DNA of 64,000 nt. Origin: Diadema setosum. Its lineage: Eukaryota; Echinodermata; Echinoidea; Diadematoida; Diadematidae. The notes under the pieces are model-generated. The model searched no databases, was not told where the DNA came from, and saw only the letters and a program-made list of their open reading frames with translations. The translations under genes were made by a program, and so were the position numbers. The stretch covers positions 32,092,726 through 32,156,725 of the forward strand of contig NC_092702.1 of the NCBI RefSeq assembly GCF_964275005.1, read 5' to 3'. This document shows positions 23,848 through 35,800 of the stretch, in pieces (within the stretch, counting starts at the first letter, position 1; each line of letters opens with the position of its first letter).

Positions 23848-26800
23848 TGGGGGGGGCCCTATTTGAACCCCCCAAAATTCAGGAATCTTTAAAATCTCTG
23901 GAATCAGAAGTGATAGAGCTAACAGTACATTGATGACTGTGGTTTCAAGTTTGTTCATGGCAGAATCAGGGGTGCCCTCTACCATCCCCTCCACTTGGGC
24001 AAACTGTGGCAGGGCTTCACGTCCTGTGAAAGCATAAGAAACAGAGTCTCTGATGATTCCCAACAGCCAAGTGTTGCGCTTACGTCACAAGCACAGAAAT
24101 AGAGATGCAATTTAGAGTTTTCAAATTTCTGAGCTGCCGCACAACAGCTTCACTCTGCTAACGCAGCTCCATCTGAATCTTCCGCTTGACAAATAACCTT
24201 ACGGAAGCCCTAGACGACAGCATCAGCTGCATGCAGTGTGATCATGGAACATGCTTCCTCGCAATGACAGGGAGCAAATTGATCGCCGTGTCCTGCGCAA
24301 GTACACAGAGAACAAATGGTGTACTGGTACATCCAATTATCAACAGGCTGTAAGTGGCTACACAGCTGATCTCGGCATTCCAGGGGTTGTTTACTTGATC
24401 ATCAACAGCATGAAATTGAAACAACCAATTTTGTCGGCGAAGCAGCAAAATGGCAGGAAATGTTATGAAAATCGTTGAAGAGTTTGCTCTTGTAAGAGTG
24501 AGGAATGTTTTCAAACAGTTACATGTAATGGCTCCTTTCTATACTCATGCATGTAGATTAAGTTGCATGTGCTAAGCATACTAAATTTGATACGTGTATG
24601 TCTTACCTTCATATGTGCAGTTTATAGTATCAGTGAAAAAAGGAAATACTGTGAACAAATTTGCAAAGATGGGCCGGTAGGATTACAGAGTCGCAAGTTC
24701 ATACAGTACATGTACAATGTAGATTTGATAAGTGCTTTTAAAGACTTATTTGAAACAGTTTAGGAAGAATATGATGAATTTCTTTAATAAGAGTTTGATA
24801 TTTTTGCATGTCGTTGAATTTTTGATAGCATCAAACTCCTGAAATTTGCAACAAAGAAAAAAGAAAAGAAAAACCCAGCGAAATACATGGCATATAGAGT
24901 ATATCATGTGAACAAGTTCCTCAAATGTGTGTACAGCATGGCACAGCTTTATACACTTCTACTTCTGTACATCAAACATACCATGTCAAGCATACACCTG
25001 TATGTGTCAAATTACACTGTATTGCATTGAGGGAATATTTGGGCTTTTAACATGGAAGAGTTACTCTTCTTGTTGACAGGCTGGACTACTAGGATTTCTG
25101 CTGTAATCAAAACCTCAAATATTGACCTTTTTTTTTTTTTTTTAAGAAAGTGAAAGTAAGTAAAGCATCATAAATGAGAAAGGAAGTGTCATTTGAAGCG
25201 TGTGTTTTTGTTTTTGTTTTTTTCTTTTCCCCGGCTGCTTTCCCAGTCTGAAAAGACTAGTAGGGTAGAGTAGTTTATTTTATTTAATTGGGGTCTGTTT
25301 CATGAAAGTCTTACGAGAGACTTTTTTGCTCATAAGACACCACACTTGTGAGAGACTTCATGAAATGGATTTTACTTCTCTACATACAGTGTAGCTGCAT
25401 ATGAGCGATTTTGGCCATTCTGAGATTTACGTGAAGACTTTGATGTGATTACTTCATGAAATGGCCCCCAGATACCTTTATATGTTTGCACTTTTTTGTT
25501 TTGTTTACTTGTGTTTCAACAGGAGAAAGAAAAGGAGGAAGAGAACTTGGTCAGAGATCTTGGAGGAAGCCAAGCTACAGAGGGAGAAACTAGCCAAAGG
25601 TATTCACAAAAGTGTTTCTTTACTTGCTCTTTATGTTGAGAGGGATGGAATATACTATAGCTCAAAGATTTTTTTAAATTTTTTTTTAAAGATCCTATAT
25701 GTCGCAATGTTAACATATCGGATACAAATATGTGATGAATTTTTAAGTGACATCAAGATAAAATCAGAAGAACAGGGTGTGACCAGGTATTTAAGCTTGT
25801 TAATGCTGCAAAGATGATCAAACGTGTGACTTGCCATTATGCATTCAACTACAGAATACTAGCCACTTGATAGAGTAGCCATATGATGTAAATTTGATTT
25901 CGGCTGTGAACAATTTTCTGACACAATCAGTTGCCGACCTATCATATTCGTGCATTAGCACTAAAATTGTGTAAAAGTACACTACAGGATCATTAAAAGC
26001 TATTGAGTGGATAATTTTTGCAGGTAAAACAGGTGGAATTAGTTGTATAATTACAGGCAATCTGACGTGTATTACATTCTTCAGACTAAATAGGGAACCC
26101 TAAAGGCATGTGTTTGTATCAACTGTACAAACAAATCTTTTATATCAGTGATGATATCACCATTATTATCAAGCCGCCACATCAAAGGCAGCTGTAGGTG
26201 TTGTGTTTTATTCAATTCTGCATCCCTTTTTGGCATGTATGGAAAACAAAACACTCCACATATTTTCTTGGTACCTAGCCAAGGTACAATGTATACCTGC
26301 ATGAGATGGTTACGTGCGAATTATAGAATCACGGGCAAAATCCCTCAGGTCCAGTTGGTGAAAGGTCGGAGAACTTTAGCTAAAACTGTCATTTTCGGTT
26401 TCAGCTGTCATTTCATAACATAATTTGTATTGCTGAAACGTTTTGGAAGGGTAAGAGGGAAGTAGACTACTGCATACATGTACATGAAATTCTAGTTGTG
26501 AAAGGTCACTTTTAGGTGTTGCTGTACTTTTAAAAAAAGGGGGGGGGGGTTCCAAAAATTCAGCAAGACTGTCCAGTGAAGATGAAAGATAATAAATAGG
26601 GTCAAAATACTGTGAAAGTGAATATTTTTGCATGAGTTATTTTTCGCACTTGGTCAGGTAAGATGAATTTTGCATGTTTTTAATTCTACGGAATTAGGAT
26701 ATTAATGACTGGAACATATGGCGTGCAAAAATATTCGGGTCCTTTTATTTTCGCGCGAGCTTCTGGTTGCACAAAATTGCGAAAGTTTTCACTTTCACAG

Positions 26801-29800
26801 TGAGTTGCAATTATTTGCATGACCATGATAGTGCAGATGGGTCTTAGGACACTGTGCTTTGGTCAAAAAAATAACATTCTCCCCCATAACTTCAGCTCGG
26901 GATGTCCAGTGGCAATATATGGCAAGAAGGATGGGAAATTATACAATTTTAGTTGCCTGAACTGTCAGAGGAAAAGTACAAAGGTTGCGAGATTAGCCAA
27001 GATCTCTTTTTTTTTTTCTTAATGGCCTTACTGTGGCATAAGTCCCTGGGTAACATCATTTTGTGTAATGGATAGAAATACTTTGGGAACACAACATTTT
27101 CTTGTTGCAGAGAGGACTAAAGGTCAGTCCATATTCAGTGGGCAAGTTCAATGAAATTCATCAACAGAAATGCCTTTATATGCATTTACTTCTGGAAAAT
27201 ATAGTGATTTCATGAGAAGTACAGGTGTCCCAGTGGACAACCGTATGCGCATTAGAAGAAATGTCTTATCTGGACCTAAAGATCCTATTTAGCTGAGGGA
27301 GCAATGATTTAAAAACTGTTCAAGATATCACATTTAATGCATATGTGTACACTTGTAGGTCAGTTGTATCACAAAACATCCTGCTTTATAAAATTTTTGC
27401 AATAAAGCGTAAAACATACAAATATAAGGAGATATCACTGTGTTTCTCAATAAACCATAACTGTAATAGAGGTTTAGTCTAGAAACATTTTTATTACAAC
27501 TATTGTTCACATCTTGTATATTTAACAGTACTTAACATCGATTACACTGCTTCAAAATTTTACATTGGTTGTTTCTATCCCTAACTCACAGTTTAGAACT
27601 ATTTTGAAGCAGTAATGCTGGGTTTTTGTTTCATTTGCAAATGGTAAATCATGCCTGTAATATGATGCTTTGTCTCTTTTCAGAAAACAATGCAAGCTCT
27701 ACTGAAGGAAGCTATGATGACAATTCAGTAAGTGTGTTACTATCATTAAAGGACAAGTTCACCTTCATTAACATAGGGATTGAGAGAATGTAGCAATATT
27801 AGTAGAACACATCATTGAAAGTTTGAGGAAAATTGGACAATCCGTTCAAAAGTTATGAATTTTGGAAGTTTTTGTGCAGTCACCGCTGGATGAGAAGACT
27901 ACTGCAGTGTATGATGTCACATGCGTACAACAATATAAGGAAAATATAAAGAGAATTTCACAAAATTTCATCTTTTGAAAAAAAGTACACATTCCCTTGA
28001 CTCGTTACTGACATATGTTATGGGTAGTATTATTCCCATTGCCTTTAGAAAGAGGCAAGTCAAGTGCTCTTTTATTATGCAAAAAAAGTGAAAATATGTT
28101 GAATTTTCTTTACATTTTCTTTATACTGTTGTACTCATATGACATCACAAGCCTTAGTAGTCTCCTCATCCAGGGGTCCAACACAAAAATTTTAAAAATT
28201 CATAACTTTTGCATCGATTGTCCAATTTTCCTCAAACTTTCACTGATGTGTTCTACTAATATTACTGCATTCTCTCAATCCTTATGTTTATGAAGGTGAA
28301 CTTGTCCTTTAATAACCCTTAGAATTGTAATATTTTATATTATTTTTCTACAAAGTGCAATTTAAAGACACAATTCAGTGTATTTGCTTTCTGTGACTTT
28401 TCATTTTTTCTTCAAATCTTTCTTGTACTTGTGGAAAAAATCTGGCCTCATTCATCATCTTTGATGATTTCTACAACTAGATAATTATGACAACTAATTG
28501 TGATCTTTCTGTAAGTTTAAGAACATATTGACAATGGTTTCCAAGCCCCATGTATATGTAAACTTTCCCCATTATCCATACACCTGTCAAGTTCTGACAG
28601 CCTTTTGCTTTTCAAAGTATTTTGTAATTTGTGGATTTGATTTCTTCACCTTCATTTCAAACAACTATCTGTCAAATTCTTTCAGATGAAATCTAACTTT
28701 GAAAAAAAAAAATGATAAAAAATTTAATAGTGCCCAGCTAAAACATCAACTTGAAAGTCCGGTTGGTATTTAATGAGGTAAGAAGGGCAAAATTATGCAA
28801 AAAAAAGGAGTTTGAAGGTCAGTCCTCAAACTAAAAGGTCAAGATTTATCAACTTCATCTTCAAAGCCCAGGTTCATTGGGGGTATGGATAATGGTAGAA
28901 GCTGGGGGCATTCTATTTCTTCTAGTCATCCATGAGAGGGTTTTAAAATTGTTACAAAATTATGATCAGGTGGAGGCAGAATTTTTTACTGCCTATACTC
29001 ATAGCTTGAAAATGGTGCAAGGTTTCCATTGTGTGTACCAGCCATAATATTTGGTAAAAGAAATGTGAGATTAAAACCTCGTTGTTGTATGATTATGTCG
29101 CTTAATTTGTTGTGCCTATTCATGCTTGATAAATCATCTTGTCAGAGTGATAGTGATGACCAGAGTGATGAGGAAGCCGTGGAGGTACCCATCACCTTTC
29201 CTGAGGCTTTGTACGCCAAGCTGGAGGATGACTGCTACTTCATCACCACCAAGCAGATGGTAAGCGTGATGATTGTGGGGGACTGTCTCATAGTGGATGA
29301 GACTCCTGACTCCCAATCGGAGGACCTGAGTTTGATTCCCGCCCAGTGCTCTGGTGTCCCTGGACAAGATGTTTTTTACTCACAGTGTCTTTATTGACCC
29401 AAGTGTATAAATAGGTACCTTGTAATGCTAGGGTAATGATAAGGTCAGAGCCCTCTGGTAGGGTAATGGTAACACTACCTTGGATATAGAAGATCTTATT
29501 ATCATTATCATTATGAGAAGTGATAATAACAGCAGGGCCCTCTGGTAGGGTAGTTGTAACACTACCCTGGATATAGAAGATCTTATTATCATTATCATTA
29601 CGAGAAGTTTACTACAACCGCGTAATAAAGGCACTTACAATGTACGTCCGAGTTTGGTCCCTTTTCTCCTCTGTACCTGTGTGTGTGTTCCTTGAATTGT
29701 CTTTTTTGCAATTTTGTATGCTTAAACTGTTGTCCATCTCATCTTATTCTTCCTTAATACAGCAGAATCAAGTTCCCTTTTCATTTTTCATTCTGTCACT

Positions 29801-32800
29801 TTCACTTTTTTTTTTTACGTCATCATCATCATCCAAACTGGGTTTTCTTCTCGTTTGCCTGCCTACTTTGTTTTCCAGTGTACAGTCGCCAATAGCAGCC
29901 CTAACATCTTTTACTCTTTTTTCCACCTGCCGTTGTGTAGCTGGTTCAGCTGCCCCCTGAAAATACTGCCCTCGCTGTTATGGAGACCTACCTTCGTGAC
30001 TTTGCCTACCGCTGCCAGGCACACAACGTGCGGGTCCACGTCAGGCAGCAAGGCACAGCCGGCATGCCGGGGAGCCTGGCCTCGGCGAACACGAACAACG
30101 GGGACAGCATCACCCCTCCTCCTCTCCCTCAGTACAAGTAGGCTATCATCCAGCAATATGCTGCTCTTGGGGCCATGGCTACACCTCTCTGGGGTTTTTA
30201 ATATCACATGACACAAGCAGCTTAAGAATTAAAGTCATTCAAAAATAACTGATAGAAAAAGAGTTGTGTTACTTTAAAAAGAAAAAGGAGGTAGTAGTCT
30301 TCATTTAAACCAGCTTTGTGATTTTGAAACATAGTAGATGTACAATGTAGCTCCTGTGCAGCTTTGTGTGTTTAAATGTGTCACCACTCTCACATTGTGG
30401 TAATCATGGAATGTTTGATTAATGGGACTTGTGTTGCAAAGGATAACTTGAAGTTGCTTACTACAGTGCATTCACAGAGTTATGTAAACAAAACAAAGAA
30501 AATCTGAGAAACCTGCTGAGAGAGCATGAGCTCAAATATTGCACTTTAGAGTATGCCAGACATGATCAAGACATGTTTTGTTTGTTTGTTCTTATTTGAT
30601 TGTAAAGAGATTGCTATGAGACTTATGATTTTTCTCATTTGCTGTCGTAGTTCAAGTGTTCATATAAACGAGAAGCAGGTGTTGCTTGTAAAAGTGCTAT
30701 ATACTTACGGATTTTAATGACAATGCTACCTTATTTTGCAGCAGCATCTTATCATCTAGTCATTTTGTGTGTTATCTGGTGTCTTAACGGTTGCAGTCTT
30801 GATTTCACAAAGTTCTTCTTTTTCCCCCATCTTGTGTCCAACCGCTAGTGTTGACTTGTGTCGAGAAGTGATGGACGGCATCAGGATTCTGTTTGATTTC
30901 CTGCTACCAACCAACCTCCTGTACGACTGCGAGAGAGCACAACACAGGCAGCTGTACGCACAGCGACAACTCTCCAACAACAGCCCCAAGGAAGGACCCA
31001 AGACAAAACTGTATGCTAATTTTGGCTTGTACAATTGTCTGCAAAATTATTCATGTGTACCTCTCAATTTCTGTTTTGATTATACCAATTTCTCATAAAA
31101 TAATGTATTTGTGGTGGCAATCATGCATCAGTTTGATACCTTATATTGTCATACGAAAAATCATTACATTTCCAATTCCATTTCATTAGATTAGATCTCA
31201 TTAGGTTAACCCTATTCCCACGAGGGGGGCATTTTGGCCCCCCTCGACGTTTCGCGTGATTATTCCGCAACGCAAGATGCTCTCGCCACAACATTTTACA
31301 ACTTTTTTCTTTCAAATATCGTGCAACTTTTGAGACCAAATTTGTCTCTCCCAGGCATACTGTTTTGAAGCCACGCCCCTTTGAAAACAATTTGTCGACC
31401 AAAAAATTGCTCAAAGACATGATTTTGTGTCCAAATCCAATGTAAATTGTGTTTTTGCAATTAATTCATATAAAAATAAATATTTTGACTATCAATGGCT
31501 GATAACGATTTATTTTAGCCTGATTATGCTTTAAAAAGTTTCTGCGACAAATTTTGACGAAAAAAACCCAACAAAAACAAAATATAAAAAAACAAAGAAA
31601 TACATAAGAAATTCAATTAATAATAAAATACATAAGAAATCATTATGAAGCCAAATTTTTGCTTCGATGTTATTGTTGAGGATATTGAAAAGAATATGTT
31701 CACCAAAAATTAGAAGTCTTGGAGCTTTATTTTTTTATTTATTGGCAAAAAAAATTATTTTTGCATAAATTAGCATAAATTAATTTGAAAAAACCTAACT
31801 ATACAGTCTTGTAGATTACATTGACCTCTACCTTAGTAGAGGATTGTGGGATCCACGACCGAGATCTGAAGGAGGGGGGGGGGGGCCAAAAAGCCCCCCC
31901 CCCTCCCCCTCTGGTACCTTGTGCTTCATGATTGCCGAAGTTTTGTCATTTGTATGAACCTACTTTTTGCATTCTGATAAAAAAAAAGAAGAAGAAAGAA
32001 CTGAGATGAAGGTGACGCTCTTCCAAATTCTATACTAACAGAAGATTTCACTTCTGTCCCCCAGAACTGTCAACGGCAGTGTAAAGACTACGAGAAGGCG
32101 GAGTCTGTCGCCTAGCAAAGAGACTCCGCCCATCCTGGAGCCCCAGACACCGGGTCCTAACGACCCCCCTCCCATCCTGAAACCAGAGCCTGTGATGGAG
32201 GAAAAAGAAGAAAAGGAGGAGAGAGAGCCAGCCCCCGCCAAAAGAGTCACCAGGAGGTAAAAGTGCTCACCTGTCAGACAGGAGCCCCCGTTAAAGATGC
32301 AACAAAAGTCAATAAGAGGAAGTTATCCCGTGTCACGTACACTGCATAATCAGAACTACCACTTGCCTCATCTTATTTTAGCTGAAACACTTCCATAGCC
32401 CCCTTTTCTTGTTTAAATGTGGTAACTATTAATATAGGGTAGAGGAAAAATAAAGAGCCACGAAGGGATAGAATTGATGAGAACCTTTAGATAAGAAGAT
32501 TGTTCGCAGAGCAATTCTGAATTTTCCTGTAATGTTTGAAAAATATGTTTTGTATATTTTAGTCAGTGTAAAGGGTTTCAAAACAAAAAGAATTTAGAAG
32601 TTTGAACAGAAGCACTGAAAGCTTTGACATTCAAACACACCACCATGATGTGAATTTCATTAATTTGAAGTGTTATCACTGATACTGATACTGTATTATT
32701 ACATTTACACCTTGATATCTACCCGGTATGTCTTTGTGATAATACCATAGATCATCAACAAGTAACTACAATCAGCCCACACCGACCCCAGCTACCAGAG

Positions 32801-35800
32801 AGTTGCGCTCATCCGATAGCAGTCGACGGAGGAGCACCGATGCCAAGCCTGTCTCCACACACAAGCGTGAAGACACAGATGCCAAAGAAACAGTCAACCA
32901 TCATCTCCCGATCAGGAACGTCCGGCATTCAGCCCGCCTCGCGTCCCATTCCTCCTCCTCATCCTCCCCACCCATCATCCCAAACATGGACAGCATCCCG
33001 TCGCTGGAGGCTTCCACCGTGGCGTCGGAACCCACCCTGCCGGTGGCGGCATCGTCGCCGGCGAGGGCCGCCCTTAGCAACGGGGACGCCGACCGTGCGG
33101 CGAAGCCCAGGGACAAGGCTTCGTCCGCCGCGGACGTGGGCAAGATTCCGCAGATGTCGGACGTGAGCATCAAGCAGGAGGAGGGAACAACAGATGACAG
33201 GGTCTTCAGCATCGAGAAGAATTGTTGGAAGCTGCTTCCAGATAATGCTAACTACAACGGAGCCGAGCCTCCCTGTAGAGTCTATGGGGCTCAACACTTG
33301 CTCCGGCTGTTTGGTAAGTTGTGATAATTACTAATCATGATAATTTATGGGACTTAAAGACCCGGTATTGTGGGGATACCATGGAGTGGAAAGGCTCCCC
33401 CAACTTGGATATTTTCGGGAATCCCCGTAACAAATTGTGTACAGCTTTATAATTGATCTCTTTGTAAGTTTATGCACAGTCAAGATTCTTCAGAGTCAAC
33501 TGTTACTAATGAGTTTATGCTTCGATGCCCGTATTCGCTGACACGTGACTGATGGACACTATTCCTAGTTTTCATCTGTGCCCCAGTGGGCAGCGAATGA
33601 AGGTTTTATCACTTGAACCACCCATGAATGCCCAGGCTACAGGGTCTGTAAAATGTGCCAAATCCACTCTGCAGAATGCTCAAATGGTAGTAAACAAAGA
33701 ACAGATTAAGGTCCATACAAAATTGACACAATCGCTTAAAAAGTATAGCATACATTTTGAGGTGATTCGTAAAGGAATGAGGTAATTCACATTTCTTTAT
33801 GTCTTCAGGAAGGTTGTTCATAAGGAAGGCCTGGCACACAGGCTCTTTCTCCTCATGTTTCAGTTGACTTTAGAATGGCAAAGGCTTAAAAATCTGATGA
33901 GTGTGATTTCTTAGCAGGTACACAAATACTTACCACAGAAATTTTTGAGAAGCTAAAGCTTGAATGTAGTGAAAACAAGCAACAAAATAAAATAAAACAA
34001 AAACGTAAGATTTTTTAATTATCAGTGAGCAAGGTTCGAGGTCATAACAGGACAGGACAGATCTGTGAGTGATTGTATGCCACCACCACAAAGTGTTGCC
34101 AAAGGCATTATGTTTTCAGGTTTCCTAATCAAACCTGGACTAGATTGACTGTCATTGTGCCTTGGAGGTCTATGAGTTATTTGCATCGTGTGATAGACCG
34201 TGGCATGAAGGCTGTACTATGCAGCATTTGCCCTTGCATATTTCACAACCGTGTTGAGCATACGTTTAAGATTGTTCAAAGGGATGTTATGGTATTGGTT
34301 GAAGTGAGGATTCAGCCTTTAACTTTTTGCAAGATACTTGAAACCACTGTATGAAATGTTAGAGAGCATACAATTCTGAGAGGAATTCAAAGTTCATTTG
34401 ATGAAAATCAGTTTGGAAATGGCTGAGATATCCTAGACAAATTAAAACAAAGCGATCCTTATAAAAGGTGGGTCCCACCTTTTATTAGGATCGCTTTGCT
34501 TTGGATATCTCAGGTTTTTGGTTATCTCACAAAATCATCATCAAAAAAAGGTTGAAAACCTGTAGCCCCATCTCAGCCAAAACTGCACCATCCCTTGAAC
34601 GATGTGTGTGAAAGTTTTTATCATCTATCATTCACAACAAGTCTTGCAAGTTTTATTTAACAAAGGTAGTTTAAGGCTAGTTTTGATATCAATTATGCAA
34701 ATTTTGATTGTGTAAATACATAACAATAATGAAAGCATACATGTTTCATTATCCATGGGCTAAATTTGAACTATGGGCTTGATAAATTTTACCTTCATGA
34801 ATGCGCACTACAGAGTCTGTCTGCAACCAGCACTACATACATGCTGAAAATTTATGTGGAATTCTGCTCTGCGGTTATTGTTGATTATAAGAGAGAGAAC
34901 TTTTAAGCCAAATTATTATTTTTTGTGTGTGTAAAGATTCAATTAAAGAAATAGGTGCAAAAAGGTTTCATTCATATTCTCTCAATAAAGATAGGAGTCG
35001 TACAGTTAAAGCATGATAAGTAGAAGAGGTGATTATATTGTGCCCTTCCAATTCTCCCATTGGTTTATGTGTGAATACATGTATTATGACAATTGAATCG
35101 CATTGTCATCAAATGAGCAGGTAGCAGTAATTCTTCAATTTGTGCTTGAAATCTTCACTAGTGCTGTATATTTAGTGCCCCAGAATGACATGATGTGGCA
35201 GGCATTTCTTAATTTTTTTTTTTTGAGTTGTCTTTAAAACAGGAAATGGCAGATTTGTATTTTTAGCAAGTTAATGTTTTAATAACAGATACATGTCTGT
35301 GACACATTTTACGGCAGTGTGGGCGTTTCATATTTGAGCATGTTACAAAATGTGCCGCGATCCAAAAATGTGTTTCTTTTTTTTTTTTTTTTTTTTAAAG
35401 TGAAGAGGTGGAGAATTCTCGTTAATTTGTATTGTTTCTAACTCCTGTCTTCCCACCCACAGTGAAGCTGCCAGAAATGCTTGGTCGCATGGAGCTCCCT
35501 CCCAAGAAGCTGAAGCCCCTCGTCAAGCACATTGAGATGTTTCTCAGGTAACGAGACCTTTGCGAGATGGAAAGGTCAACATCTCTCGCCTAGGTCAGTG
35601 ATACTGTACGCATTGCAAGAAAAGCGAAAAACAAAAACACGGTTGAGAAGAACTGCGTCGTAGGAGTTAGTATAGTGATTCACTTCGTTTTTTTTCTTTT
35701 CCAACCTTAACTTACTCATTGCACTGTCCCGTGGCATGGCTTCAACACCTCAAGGACCCAAACGGACTTAGAAAAATTAGTCTGAAAAATACTGGGGGGC

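Noticed and set aside
32901..33297. Minus-strand frames of 103 and 112 codons
   Set aside because: These are shadows of the GC-rich MSL3 exon 10.
32776..33313. Alternative MSL3 exon 10 acceptor at AATCAG|CCC
   Set aside because: It would put the exon out of frame with exon 9. The acceptor at 32750 keeps the frame.
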